Assembly: GCA_025923195.1 (NCBI GenBank)
Contig: JAICGJ010000005.1
Location: 22,981 to 86,980, forward strand
Length of the DNA stretch: 64,000 nt
Reading direction: 5' to 3'
Source: Chryseolinea sp.
Lineage (GTDB): Bacteria > Bacteroidota > Bacteroidia > Cytophagales > Cyclobacteriaceae
The notes below the pieces were generated by a model that saw only the letters and a list, made by a program, of their open reading frames with translations, was not told the DNA's origin and did no database searches. The position numbers and the translations under genes were made by a program. This document shows, one piece after another, positions 1-10,402 of the stretch. The number at the start of each line of letters is the position of its first letter. The first letter of the stretch is position 1.

Positions 1-1921
1 CAGCGGCCAGATCCCAAAATTTCGTAACGCCATCTACACTGTGGCTTATCAGAAGCTTTCCGTCCGGACTAAAAAGGAGAGAAGTGATTTCTGCTTTGTG
101 CCCTTCCAGGGTTTTCGATTCTGCCGCGGTGTTGATATCCCATATTCGAATGACGCGATCCGCTCCACTCGAGTAGACCAGTTTTTCGTCTTCGCTGAAA
201 ATGGCAGCGTGCACTGGCCCTTGGTGTCCGCTGAATTTTTTTGACATTAATCCCGTGTTTACGTTCCACATCCGAACTGTTCCATCCCAACCGGCACTCA
301 GAAGCGTGGATTCATCTTTGCTTATTTGAATTGAAGAAATGATGTCTGTATGTCCGACAAAACTTCTTACTTCTTTCTTTGTATCAAGCTCCCACATTTG
401 CAATGTGTTATCCAGCCTCGCCGTGAAAACATACAGACTGTTGGGATGAAAAATTGCCTCGTAGGCCGACGCATTTTCCAATTGAAAGAGGGTAGATAAT
501 TTGCCGGTTGACAAATCATGTATTTTCATCGTCGCATCCCAACTGGACGAAACAACTTGTTTTTCATCCGAGCTGAAGTGGATGTCGAAAATCGGCTCAC
601 GGTAACTTTGAATGACTTGCAGCGAGTCGCCGGTTTCAAGATCCCAAAGCATAATCTTGCCGTCTCCTCCTCCCGTAAGAAGTCGTTGCCCGTTCTGCGA
701 CAGATCATAGCAAAGCACTGCTCTCTTATGTCCGTTGAATTCCATTTTGGTTTTCCCGGTCGTGATGTCCCATTGTTTGACGCTGGTTCCGAACTTACCT
801 CTGATCAACGTTTTTCCATCCTGACTTATCAATAACTTATTCTTGAATCGAACGTATTTTGCGATTGCTGATTGCCAGAAAAAATTCGGATCATAGTCAA
901 GTCCACCGCGATCGCGCTCATTAAGATAACCAGTGAGTATCCTGTCAGTTTTATTTCGGGGGTGATTCCATACAACCACCGTATTATCATCGGAAGTTAT
1001 AAGGATGGTATTTGGGTTAGCTGCAAATGCGATCTCGTGAAACTCACCTTTATCACCAGCGGTGATCACAGCAACTGAATCGCCTCCGGATTCTTGCCAG
1101 ACGCGGGTTTCGTTTTCCGTGGATCGCGCCAGCCATTTTCCATCACGACTAACTGCAAGTCCCGTCAGATCTTCTGTATTTTCCTCATAAGTAAACTTAT
1201 GCTTATGAGAAGCCAATTCGTACTTCCTTACGCCACTGTGATTTGAAGCACCATATAAGTACTTGTTATCAGGACTGAATGCGACACGCGTTCCACAACC
1301 TCCACACCAGCCCTCGTCTGGGCGAAATGTTGCCATCCTGGTCCAGTCACTGGTATGGTAGACATTGATAGTACGGTTATCCTCGCCAACAGCCAGAAGT
1401 TTTCCATCGGGCGATATTGCGACATCAACGCCGCTACCGAGACCTTTATCCGGCGCGACAGATATTGCAAGCACTTTGGATCTAGATTTCAAATCATAGA
1501 CGGTAATCGAATCACCGTAGCCGCTGTTTCCATATCCTGCCACGACAAAAAATTTCTGATGCGGATCGATCGCCAGTTCTGTCACAATCTCATCCATGTA
1601 GAGGACAGAGATTTCTTTTCCCGTTAATACATCCCAAAAACGAATGGATTTATCGTTGCTTCCTGTTATGATTGTCTTCCCATCCGGAGCAAATTCTACA
1701 CTTGTGACCGTGGCTTGATGCCCAAGAAAACTTCTGACTTCTCGGCCCGTACTCATTTCCCATAACTTGGCCGACTTGTCTTTGCTGCCGGTGGCTATGT
1801 AGTTACTATCAGGGCTTATGGCAACCGTTACGACGGCCAGTTCATGACCTTTCTGAATGACGGTTTCCAATGTTTGAGAAAGTGAAAAGAACGGAAAGCA
1901 GATGAAAACAAAAAATCTCAT
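1..1921 (-). CDS. WD40-repeat (beta-propeller) protein with N-terminal signal peptide; 3' end beyond the window
   Basis: Not in the ORF track, apparently because it has no stop inside the window. Minus-strand translation from ATG at 1921 gives MRFFVFICFPFFSLSQTLETVIQKGHELAVVTVAISPDSNYIATGSKDKSAKLWEM..., and the same frame reads SPDGKLLISHSVDGVTKFWDLAA at the left edge. GH...SPD...WD repeat pattern. Confidence 0.9.
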   Translation of the reverse strand, partial: MRFFVFICFPFFSLSQTLETVIQKGHELAVVTVAISPDSNYIATGSKDKSAKLWEMSTGREVRSFLGHQATVTSVEFAPDGKTIITGSNDKSIRFWDVLTGKEISVLYMDEIVTELAIDPHQKFFVVAGYGNSGYGDSITVYDLKSRSKVLAISVAPDKGLGSGVDVAISPDGKLLAVGEDNRTINVYHTSDWTRMATFRPDEGWCGGCGTRVAFSPDNKYLYGASNHSGVRKYELASHKHKFTYEENTEDLTGLAVSRDGKWLARSTENETRVWQESGGDSVAVITAGDKGEFHEIAFAANPNTILITSDDNTVVVWNHPRNKTDRILTGYLNERDRGGLDYDPNFFWQSAIAKYVRFKNKLLISQDGKTLIRGKFGTSVKQWDITTGKTKMEFNGHKRAVLCYDLSQNGQRLLTGGGDGKIMLWDLETGDSLQVIQSYREPIFDIHFSSDEKQVVSSSWDATMKIHDLSTGKLSTLFQLENASAYEAIFHPNSLYVFTARLDNTLQMWELDTKKEVRSFVGHTDIISSIQISKDESTLLSAGWDGTVRMWNVNTGLMSKKFSGHQGPVHAAIFSEDEKLVYSSGADRVIRIWDINTAAESKTLEGHKAEITSLLFSPDGKLLISHSVDGVTKFWDLAA

Positions 1922-1956
1922 GCTCCTAAATTGTACATGAATTTAAGGGAAAGATC

Positions 1957-2820
1957 TCATGCTTTAGCGGCGTGCGACTCCGCAGACTCAGTTTCTTCGA
2001 CAGATAGTTCTTCCCAACGGGTAGGTTCATTATTATGCAGGTAATCTAGAATTTTCTTCTCAACGTGTTTAAGCTTTATTAAGCGGAGATACTTACCGTT
2101 TCGTGCAAGGATCAGCCGTCCGGTCTCCTCCGAAATCGCCAGAACCAGTGTATCGGTATTTTCCGACATGCCTACCGCAGCCCTGTGACGTAGTCCGTAG
2201 TGCGCAGGCAGGTTATCATTTTCGGTAACGGGCAGTACACAACGCGCTGCTTTTATCCGGCCTTTATAAATGATAACAGCGCCATCGTGCAAAGGCGAAT
2301 TCTTGTTAAAGATTGAAAGCAAAAGCCTTTTGTTAACCGTCGCGTCAAGTGCGTCGCCAGTCTGCGCATAGAATTTCATTTCTGAATCCCGGGAAAAAAC
2401 GATGAGCGCTCCTGTCTTCGTAGCCTTAAGAGATTTAGCAGCCTCGATGACTTCACTTACATCAAAATCATCGTGGTACTCATGTCGCCAGTTTGAAATC
2501 GTTTTGAAGATGTTCTCACGGAATTCAGTTCCTCTTCCGATAACCAATAAAAATTTGCGTATCTCAGGTTGAAAAAGAATGATCATTGCTAATACGCCAA
2601 CGCCCATAAATTGTCCGAGGATCGTGGCCAGCAGTTCCATTTGTGCCGCGCGAACAATAAGGTAGATCAGGTAAAGGGCAAGAATTCCCAGGAAGATGTT
2701 CATAGCTATACTTCCGCGAATTAGCTTATAAACCTGATAGAGAAGTACACTGACCAGTGCGATATCTATGAAATCAACCCAGCTTACCTCAAGAAACCCG
2801 ATCTTAAAAAGAAAAATCAT
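1957..2820 (-). CDS. cdaA: Diadenylate cyclase, CdaA/YbbP type (DisA_N domain, N-terminal TM helices)
   Basis: 287 aa with N-terminal hydrophobic helices and NKNSPLHDGAVIIYKGRIKAARCVLPVTEN...LRHRAAVGMSENTDTLVLAISEETG (DGA and RHRAA motifs). Confidence 0.95.
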   Translation of the reverse strand: MIFLFKIGFLEVSWVDFIDIALVSVLLYQVYKLIRGSIAMNIFLGILALYLIYLIVRAAQMELLATILGQFMGVGVLAMIILFQPEIRKFLLVIGRGTEFRENIFKTISNWRHEYHDDFDVSEVIEAAKSLKATKTGALIVFSRDSEMKFYAQTGDALDATVNKRLLLSIFNKNSPLHDGAVIIYKGRIKAARCVLPVTENDNLPAHYGLRHRAAVGMSENTDTLVLAISEETGRLILARNGKYLRLIKLKHVEKKILDYLHNNEPTRWEELSVEETESAESHAAKA

Positions 2821-2881
2821 TGTACTACAAAGGTAGGGTACATTGCACTATTTACGAAGTAACAATCTAGATTAAAATGGT

Positions 2882-3757
2882 TTATCGTTGATGTGACGGG
2901 GTAATTGCCGAAATCAACTTACATACTTCCCATGCTTCGCGAACATCGTGAACGCGCAAGATGTTTGCGCCTCTCAACAAGGCAAAGGTATTTAGGCAAG
3001 TAGTGCCGTTTAGTGAGAGATCAGGCGTAGTCTGTAGTGTCTTCCAGATCATCGACTTTCGCGAGATACCGACGAGAACCGGTTTATTTAGAATTTTAAA
3101 ATAGTTCAGCGCGTCGAGGAGCTTAAAGCTTTGCTCAGCTTTCTTGGCAAATCCAAATCCCGGGTCGATGATGATATCCTTTACACCCAATTTATGAAGG
3201 TGATCGATCTTTCTATGAAAGTAATCCGCAACTTCCTTCACGATATTTTCGTAATCGGATAGCTGATTCATTGTTTGAGGATTACCTTTCATGTGCATCA
3301 GAACATAGGGTACTTGTAACCTTGCCACGAGGGCAAACATGCCGTCATCTAATTCACCTGCGCTGATATCATTTATCAGCGAAGCACCTTCTTGTACTGC
3401 GGCGTGGGCAACCTGAGAACGAAATGTGTCAATGGAAATTATGATTTCCGGAAAATTCTTGACAATGAGCTTTATCGCTTTGGATATTCTCCTGATTTCT
3501 TCGTCGACGGATATGTCGTCGGCCCCAGGACGAGAAGAATAACCACCAACGTCAACAAACGAGGCGCCTGCAGTTATCATTGTTTCGGTTTGTGTAAGAA
3601 TCGCTTCATCAGAATCATACTTGCCTCCGTCGTAAAAGCTGTCAGGCGTTACATTCAAAACACCCATTATCGAGGGATTGGCGAGTGAAACCAACCGTCC
3701 CCGGATGTTCATTGTCTGATTTGTGCAAAATATTTTATTTTCAGCCCAGGATTTCAT
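2882..3757 (-). CDS. folP: Dihydropteroate synthase
   Basis: MGVLNVTPDSFYDGGKY...DVGGYSSRPGA...DPGFGFAKKAEQSFKLL...VGISRKS. The ORF track extends to 3841; ATG at 3757 or 3712 is more likely given the family N-terminus. Confidence 0.95.
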   Translation of the reverse strand: MKSWAENKIFCTNQTMNIRGRLVSLANPSIMGVLNVTPDSFYDGGKYDSDEAILTQTETMITAGASFVDVGGYSSRPGADDISVDEEIRRISKAIKLIVKNFPEIIISIDTFRSQVAHAAVQEGASLINDISAGELDDGMFALVARLQVPYVLMHMKGNPQTMNQLSDYENIVKEVADYFHRKIDHLHKLGVKDIIIDPGFGFAKKAEQSFKLLDALNYFKILNKPVLVGISRKSMIWKTLQTTPDLSLNGTTCLNTFALLRGANILRVHDVREAWEVCKLISAITPSHQR

Positions 3758-3812
3758 GAGTATGATGGATTTCCGATTCAAATTAAGAAGTTTGCCAGCT
3801 AAATAATTTCCC

Positions 3813-4364
3813 TTGATCGAAAAAACAACTGAAGAATACAACGAAGTTATCAGAAACTGTAAGGCACTTTTTGAAAAAAAAACCCGTGATTACGGCACCG
3901 CGTGGCGTATCCTACGCCTACCTTCCATTACGGATCAGATCTTTATCAAGGCGCAAAGGATTCGAAGCATTCAGGATAAGGGAATTCAATTGGTCAACGA
4001 CCCGGTCAGCGATGAGTTTATAGGTATCATCAACTACTGCCTGATAGCTCTCATCCAAATGCAATTACAAAATACAGCGCCCCTTGAAATGTCTTTTGAA
4101 GAGTTAGAACCATTTTATGACCGCGCTGCTCAGGACACACGTGGGCTGCTTCAAAATAAAAATCATGACTACGGCGAGGCATGGCGAGAAATGCGGATAA
4201 CTTCAATTACTGACATTATTTTAATGAAGCTTCTGAGGGTAAAGCAGATTGAGGACAACAAGGGGAAGACCATAGTCAGCGAAGGCGTTAGGGCAAATTA
4301 TCAGGATATGATAAATTATGCCGTCTTTGCATTGATAAAATTGAAAGAGATTGAAAAATTGTAA
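3813..4364 (+). CDS. DUF1599-type protein with two tandem copies of the domain
   Basis: 183 aa, TTG start. Internal duplication: KKTRDYGTAWRILRLPSITDQIFIKAQRIRSIQD / NKNHDYGEAWREMRITSITDIILMKLLRVKQIED. Confidence 0.8.
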   Translation: MIEKTTEEYNEVIRNCKALFEKKTRDYGTAWRILRLPSITDQIFIKAQRIRSIQDKGIQLVNDPVSDEFIGIINYCLIALIQMQLQNTAPLEMSFEELEPFYDRAAQDTRGLLQNKNHDYGEAWREMRITSITDIILMKLLRVKQIEDNKGKTIVSEGVRANYQDMINYAVFALIKLKEIEKL

Positions 4365-4379
4365 CATTGTAAAATTGTT

Positions 4380-5528
4380 ATGCCATTGATCTCCGAACCT
4401 TCCAATCTTTCAACTTTACAATCTCTAACAGATAAGATCTCGAGATTCATTGTAGGTGGACTTTTCATATTTTCTGGCCTGATCAAACTGAACGATCCTG
4501 TCGGCACAGAAATAAAACTTGAGGAATATTTCGAAGTCTTTGGACAAGATTTTGGTTCGTTCTTTCTCTACTTCAAACCCTTCGCGCTTGAGCTTGGAAT
4601 GTTTTTGATTGTATTAGAGGTTGTACTTGGCGTCGCGGTTCTCATCAATTATCGAATGGAGAACACCACAAAAATTCTCCTGGCGTTGATTGTGTTCTTC
4701 ACATTCCTGACATTTTATTCAGCGTACTTCAACAAAGTAACAGATTGCGGATGTTTCGGCGATGCTATTAAACTAACGCCATGGGAGTCCTTTATAAAGG
4801 ACTTGATACTTGTGGTCCTCATTCTCCACTTATTTTGGCACCGGAAGAGATTAAAGCCGTTACTGGTCCCGAAATATGGGCACACGATCATCGCGGCGAC
4901 TACCCTAATAAGTTTGGTGTTAGGGATTTATGCTGTCCTGCATTTGCCGTTTATTGATTTCAGAGCGTATCGGATTGGAAATAATATTCCGCAACAAATG
5001 CAACCTCCAGAGCAACCTGTGTTTGAATACACTTTTTTGAAAAAAGACAACGGTCAGGAGATAACGTCGGACAAATACCTGACCGATACGCTGCAATACA
5101 AATATGTTGGAGTCGAACAGACCAACGAGGAAAAAACAAAAGCGAAGATTACGGATTATGCCGTGTCCAGCATAGAGGGTGAAGATGTTACACAAACTAC
5201 CTTTGAAGGCGTCAAACTATTTTTTATCATCTACGATGCCACCAAAGCTTCTGTCAAGAATATTGAAGAGATCAGGGAACTAATTGGTGGGCTGGACGGC
5301 AAAATTGAAATGATGGCGTTGACCTCTTCCAGCGCTGAGCAATTTGAAGCATTTCGCCACGAGAATCAATTGGCCATTCCATACTACTTCGTGGATGCCA
5401 CTGTGCTTAAGACCATAGTTCGATCAAACCCAGGTATCACACTGTGGGTAGACGGAACCGTCAAAGGAATGTGGCACCACAACGATACGCCTGATGCGGC
5501 AGAGGTTCTGTCAGCCGCAACGGAATAA
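4380..5528 (+). CDS. DoxX/MauE-like membrane protein with C-terminal redox-type domain (BT_3928-like family)
   Basis: N-terminal TM helices, DCGCFGDAIKLTPWESFIKDLILV motif, then a soluble C-terminal domain. Confidence 0.75.
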   Translation: MPLISEPSNLSTLQSLTDKISRFIVGGLFIFSGLIKLNDPVGTEIKLEEYFEVFGQDFGSFFLYFKPFALELGMFLIVLEVVLGVAVLINYRMENTTKILLALIVFFTFLTFYSAYFNKVTDCGCFGDAIKLTPWESFIKDLILVVLILHLFWHRKRLKPLLVPKYGHTIIAATTLISLVLGIYAVLHLPFIDFRAYRIGNNIPQQMQPPEQPVFEYTFLKKDNGQEITSDKYLTDTLQYKYVGVEQTNEEKTKAKITDYAVSSIEGEDVTQTTFEGVKLFFIIYDATKASVKNIEEIRELIGGLDGKIEMMALTSSSAEQFEAFRHENQLAIPYYFVDATVLKTIVRSNPGITLWVDGTVKGMWHHNDTPDAAEVLSAATE

Positions 5529-5537
5529 TCTGTCATT

Positions 5538-6038
5538 ATGAAAATATTTCTCGTCGGACTGGTAGGCTCTGGTAAGACAACGCTGGGTAGGCAACTAGCT
5601 GAAGTTCTTCAAGTGCCATTCGTGGACATGGATTGGGAAATTGAAGGGAGGGAAGGCAGATCCATCAGTGAAATTTTTGCACAGCATGGCGAGGATTACT
5701 TTCGCAGGATAGAGGCTGAAACTCTTCGTGATTGGGCTGGGTCCAATAAGGATTTTGTTATGGGTACGGGTGGCGGAGCTCCTTGTTTTTATAATGGAAT
5801 GGATATTATAAATGAGTCGGGACTTAGCATTTTTCTGGATGTGCCGGTTGACGAACTCAACCTGAGGCTGGCTGCTGCTACAGACCGTCCGTTGTTACAC
5901 ACCACCGACGATATTGAACGGAAGAAAAGATTGCAGATTATGCACGATGCACGACGACCGATCTATCGCAAGGCTCACATCATACTTGAAAATGTAACGT
6001 TCGAAAATTTGCTGCGGGCTGTCCGGCTTAAAACGTGA
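5538..6038 (+). CDS. aroK: Shikimate kinase
   Basis: GLVGSGKTTLGRQLA (Walker A), VDMDWEIEGREGRSISEIF, GTGGGAPC. Confidence 0.95.
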   Translation: MKIFLVGLVGSGKTTLGRQLAEVLQVPFVDMDWEIEGREGRSISEIFAQHGEDYFRRIEAETLRDWAGSNKDFVMGTGGGAPCFYNGMDIINESGLSIFLDVPVDELNLRLAAATDRPLLHTTDDIERKKRLQIMHDARRPIYRKAHIILENVTFENLLRAVRLKT

Positions 6039-7596
6039 ACCCTAACGTTAGGATATAGCTTGCAGTCTTGAGTTCTTGTAACACTACCGGGTTCACACCA
6101 ATGGATGAAAAGTATGGCGATCTGCGGGTTTCGGTCGAGCTAAACACTGCCCCTAAGTCGGCGAAGAACTTCTTTGTTCTGACTCCCAAGCCACCGCTGA
6201 AAGATGTTACGCTGCGGTCCACATCCCCAGTCTGCCGGTACGGATCCGCCATGTAATTAAACCCTCCGCGCACTCTATAGATCTTGTATCTGTATTCGGC
6301 ACCAGTCCTGTAATTAATGACTGATTGGTATTCTGCTTTTACACTATTATTCTCTGCATCGAAGTTATCATCGATATCTGAGTTATATTTTGCATTTGAA
6401 TAATCTACAAATTCAACATCTGCCGTAATAAACCCAAACTTCGAAATGAAAGTCACTCCGGTGCTTACGCGTAGGGGTGTGGATAAATTATATTCTGATA
6501 TGAGTGGGATGTCTTCAAAATGCTCTGTCACATTGCGCTGAGGCGGAAAACTTGAATTATCGGGATCGCCGAAATAATTCCATTCGCTTGTAATGCGCGC
6601 TGAATAAGTATCTGTCAATCTATAATAAGTGGGAGTTACAAAGGAAGCACCTATCTGCAGAAAATCCACTGGTCTTAGTATGGCCCCAAGCGTAAAGTTT
6701 ACCCCCGTGCCTCGGATGTCGTAATTCTCATTAGCATTGTAGTGTTCAATCGGGTTATAGTCAGGGTCCTCACTGTAGCGGAAATTCGATTCCGTGAAAA
6801 TCTGTGTCAGTTTGTAGCGAATAGAAGCAATTCCAATTCCTGCGCCTACGAAAAACTTGTCGCTAAAGTTCGCGCCGTACGAAATGGACCACTGATATTG
6901 AGATCCCTTGGACTCACTTAATTCTTCCTGGTCTATTGTTCTGATCTCTGCTGGAAAACCAGGTTCTTCCGGTAATGGACTTAATACCGAACGGTAGGCA
7001 TACTCGCCGGTGTTGTCCACAAAGTCCTCAATGAGGTAGTTGTTGAACGCCATCGCAGTCAACGTACGAAAATTATCCCCAGGATCTTCATTTTGCCGCC
7101 AAAGCATCGACTCGGGATCAATCCCATATGCATCATCAATGAAGTAATCTATTAGTGAGTTTTCGCTATTCGTACCCTGGTAATTGAATTTTCGGTTGAA
7201 GTCATTTGTTCGCGTCATGGAAAGACCAAAGCTACCTCCTAGAAACCCTCGTTCCTTGCCCGACTCGTGATGATATACCAGACTGAGCCCGGGAATAACA
7301 AACATGGATTTTGAGGCGTCTGTTTTTACACCGAGATAATTTGACGAAATATCATTGACTGTTAAGCCGGGGCTAAAAGTGACTTCAGAACGGTTATACA
7401 TTCCCAAACCAGCTGGGTTGGAGAGGGCGGAGCTGTAATCTCCGCCGAGTGAAACCTGAGCGCCACCCAGGGCCTGGATACGCGCACTCCCGCTTGGCCG
7501 CGTTCTGCTGAACAATAAGGCGTTATCAATGAAATCCTGGGCAATAGTCAAGGACCCAAAAGACATAAGAATAACTATGAAGACAATTTTCTTCAT
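6028..7596 (-). CDS. Outer-membrane beta-barrel transport protein, OmpP1/FadL-like
   Basis: Signal peptide, ARIQALGGAQVSLGGDYSSALSNPAGLGMYNRSEVTFSPG, barrel-like C-terminus ending LTLGFTF. Confidence 0.8.
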   Translation of the reverse strand: MKKIVFIVILMSFGSLTIAQDFIDNALLFSRTRPSGSARIQALGGAQVSLGGDYSSALSNPAGLGMYNRSEVTFSPGLTVNDISSNYLGVKTDASKSMFVIPGLSLVYHHESGKERGFLGGSFGLSMTRTNDFNRKFNYQGTNSENSLIDYFIDDAYGIDPESMLWRQNEDPGDNFRTLTAMAFNNYLIEDFVDNTGEYAYRSVLSPLPEEPGFPAEIRTIDQEELSESKGSQYQWSISYGANFSDKFFVGAGIGIASIRYKLTQIFTESNFRYSEDPDYNPIEHYNANENYDIRGTGVNFTLGAILRPVDFLQIGASFVTPTYYRLTDTYSARITSEWNYFGDPDNSSFPPQRNVTEHFEDIPLISEYNLSTPLRVSTGVTFISKFGFITADVEFVDYSNAKYNSDIDDNFDAENNSVKAEYQSVINYRTGAEYRYKIYRVRGGFNYMADPYRQTGDVDRSVTSFSGGLGVRTKKFFADLGAVFSSTETRRSPYFSSIGVNPVVLQELKTASYILTLGFTF

Positions 7597-7623
7597 TTCA
7601 TGTTAGTTAAAAAAGACAATTAC

Positions 7624-8718
7624 TTAGTTGCCGCGGCCTGAGGATCTGGAACCTGAACTGGATCCGCCACTAGAGCTGCCGGATGACGAGCTACCCGTGC
7701 TGCTTCGTCCACTATCAAATCCCGAGCTCCTTGTAGTATTTCCCGAATTTGAATCTCTCCAAGAGCTCCGGGAATCGCTTTCCCATGATGACCTGCCGCC
7801 GCTGGAGTTTGAGTTCTGGCTATCATAGCCTGAGTTCTGTGTTTGATTTCTCCATCCACGGTTATAGTAATCTGACTGAGTGCGCGAGTTAGTGCCTACC
7901 CGTCCGCCGATCTTCGGCCGTGTCTCGGTTGAATTCAACGCATCCGGGTTGGTAGTACGGGTACTTCTATTTGAATAATTGCGGCTCAATTCGCTGCTAC
8001 GTGAACTACGTTTTCCGTAGGCAGGGCCATAACGATTGCCTGATTCGATAATAACTACTTGGCTTGGGTATCCCCATCCACCGTAGTACGAATAGGGTGA
8101 ATATCCGTAGCCGTAGTAAGGGTTCCATGCCCATGCGTTATACGGGTTGCAATAGTTGCTGTAACCAAAACCCAGGCCCCATCCGTAATTCCAGGTGTTC
8201 CCCCAATGATAGCTGAACGAGCTTGACCATCCTGAACGGTAATAAGGATTGTGCCATGGATTGCCCCAGGTATCGTAATAACTGCCATAATAGGGACTAT
8301 TCCAGGAACTAATGTATGGATCATAGTAGTTCCCTCCGTACCAGGGGTTATTATACCAATTGTTGAAATTATTGTTCCACCTGTTCAGATTGTTCGCGTT
8401 GTTGTACTGATAGTTATTTATAAAGTAGTCCTCGTTGTCGGCTTTAGCTGTTTCCGAATTTGAGCGCGCTTCATATTCTGGATTAACATTGCGTGCAGAG
8501 TAGCTGTCGGTAGGGTTTACGGACTCCTGCTCGACTAACTCCTTCTTGTTATTCTTTTTTATGCTGGCCGTATAGGAAACTTCCTTGACTTTCGACGCAT
8601 TGAGCTTCGCACGATCTTTCGAATTAAAATACATGTCATCATTCTCAATGTCTTGAGCGGATAAGGCAAAAGTTAACAGCATTGAAACCAAGCTTAATAA
8701 CGCCACTCTGCTTTTCAT
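7624..8718 (-). CDS. Secreted low-complexity protein (Tyr/Trp/Asn/Gly-rich centre, Ser/Arg/Gly-rich tail)
   Basis: Signal peptide MKSRVALLSLVSMLLTFALSAQ, then NNWYNNPWYGGNYYDPYISSW... and SSGSSSGGSSSGSRSSGRGN. Confidence 0.75.
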   Translation of the reverse strand: MKSRVALLSLVSMLLTFALSAQDIENDDMYFNSKDRAKLNASKVKEVSYTASIKKNNKKELVEQESVNPTDSYSARNVNPEYEARSNSETAKADNEDYFINNYQYNNANNLNRWNNNFNNWYNNPWYGGNYYDPYISSWNSPYYGSYYDTWGNPWHNPYYRSGWSSSFSYHWGNTWNYGWGLGFGYSNYCNPYNAWAWNPYYGYGYSPYSYYGGWGYPSQVVIIESGNRYGPAYGKRSSRSSELSRNYSNRSTRTTNPDALNSTETRPKIGGRVGTNSRTQSDYYNRGWRNQTQNSGYDSQNSNSSGGRSSWESDSRSSWRDSNSGNTTRSSGFDSGRSSTGSSSSGSSSGGSSSGSRSSGRGN

Positions 8719-8863
8719 ATCTTTCTGAATTTAGTCTTGTCTCTTATGAAACGTTAAAACGCTTTAAAAGTGTTGATAAAGCTACAAAATTTAAGCAGTA
8801 TTTGTTCCTACTAAATTTATATTTGCGATTCTGTAAAAAAAGACTCAATAATTATACCAAGGC

Positions 8864-10342
8864 ATGGGGAAAGAAATACCTACTCGAAGTGAAGACTATT
8901 CTTTGTGGTACAATGAACTCGTAAAAAAGGCTGATCTAGCGGAACACTCTGATGTTAGGGGGTGTATGGTGATCAAACCCTATGGATATGCCATTTGGGA
9001 GAAGATGCAGCAAGCACTGGATACGATGTTCAAGAATACAGGCCATGTAAATGCGTATTTTCCCTTGTTTGTGCCAAAGAGCATGTTCGAAGCTGAAGAA
9101 AAAAACGCCGAAGGTTTTGCCAAGGAATGTGCCATCGTGACACATTACCGCTTGAAATCTGATCCGCACAATATGGGAAAATTAATCGTCGATCCAGACG
9201 CAAGACTTGAAGAAGAACTGGTCGTGAGACCGACCAGTGAGGCTATCATATGGAATACCTATAAAAAGTGGATCCAATCCTACAGGGACCTTCCATTGCT
9301 GATAAATCAATGGGCGAACGTGGTACGGTGGGAGATGCGTACCAGGCTTTTCTTGCGCACATCGGAATTCCTCTGGCAGGAAGGGCACACCGCACACGCG
9401 ACCCAGGAGGAAGCCGTTCGCGAAACCGAACAGATGCTTGACATTTATGCTGAGTTCGTCGAAAGATTTATGGGGGTTCCAGTTGTAAAAGGCAGAAAAT
9501 CAGAAGGCGAAAGGTTTCCTGGAGCTGTAGAAACATATTGTATCGAGGCGATGATGCAGGACGGAAAATCGCTGCAAGCAGGTACTTCCCACTTCCTGGG
9601 ACAGAATTTTGCCCAAGCTTTTGATGTAAAATTTGCCAACAAGGATGGCACGCTCGACTATGTCTGGGGTACTTCGTGGGGCGTCAGCACACGGCTGATT
9701 GGTGCTTTGATCATGGCACACTCTGACGATGACGGCTTGGTCCTCCCACCAAAATTAGCGCCTATCCATATAGTGATAATACCTATTTTTCGCAATGGCG
9801 AGGAACTTAAGAAGGTTTCTGAAGCTGTTGATCCGATCATGAAGTCGCTAAGAGCTCAAGGTTACGCCATAAGATTCGACGACAGAGACACACAGAAACC
9901 AGGGTTCAAATTTGCAGAGTGGGAGTTGAAGGGAGTTCCTGTGAGGCTTGCAATAGGACCAAGAGATCTCGATAAGGCTACGATAGAGGTCGCAAGGCGC
10001 GACACCAAAGCGAAGGAGACCCGACCGCTGGCAGGCATCGCCGATGAAATTCCTAAGTTGCTGGACGACATTCAGAAAAATATGTTCGAAAAAGCCTTAA
10101 AGTTCAGAGAAAACCTGACCACGGAAGCAAATTCGTTCGACGAATTCAAAAGTATTTTGGACGGGAAGACGGGTTTTGTTTCTGCCCATTGGGACGGCAC
10201 TATAGAAACGGAAATTGCGATCAAGGATGAAACCAAGGCCACAATCCGTTGTATCCCGCTTGATTCCAAGAAAGAAAAGGGAGTTTGTATTTATTCGGGC
10301 AGACCATCCGAACAGCGAGTTCTATTTGCACGGGCATACTAG
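8864..10342 (+). CDS. proS: Prolyl-tRNA synthetase, archaeal/eukaryotic-like type
   Basis: 492 aa: [52 protein letters not shown]; ends in Tyr, as typical of this ProRS type. Confidence 0.95.
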   Translation: MGKEIPTRSEDYSLWYNELVKKADLAEHSDVRGCMVIKPYGYAIWEKMQQALDTMFKNTGHVNAYFPLFVPKSMFEAEEKNAEGFAKECAIVTHYRLKSDPHNMGKLIVDPDARLEEELVVRPTSEAIIWNTYKKWIQSYRDLPLLINQWANVVRWEMRTRLFLRTSEFLWQEGHTAHATQEEAVRETEQMLDIYAEFVERFMGVPVVKGRKSEGERFPGAVETYCIEAMMQDGKSLQAGTSHFLGQNFAQAFDVKFANKDGTLDYVWGTSWGVSTRLIGALIMAHSDDDGLVLPPKLAPIHIVIIPIFRNGEELKKVSEAVDPIMKSLRAQGYAIRFDDRDTQKPGFKFAEWELKGVPVRLAIGPRDLDKATIEVARRDTKAKETRPLAGIADEIPKLLDDIQKNMFEKALKFRENLTTEANSFDEFKSILDGKTGFVSAHWDGTIETEIAIKDETKATIRCIPLDSKKEKGVCIYSGRPSEQRVLFARAY

Positions 10343-10402
10343 CTGGTTGTAGATTTTATTGAAAATTATCCTCACATTCGTAGTCCCTTAAATCCGTGCT
10401 CC

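Noticed and set aside
7628-8463. Overlapping ORFs (66, 70, 79, 89 aa) on both strands of the low-complexity gene
   Set aside because: Compositional shadows of the Tyr/Gly/Ser-rich CDS at 7624-8718; biased residues and no independent start context.
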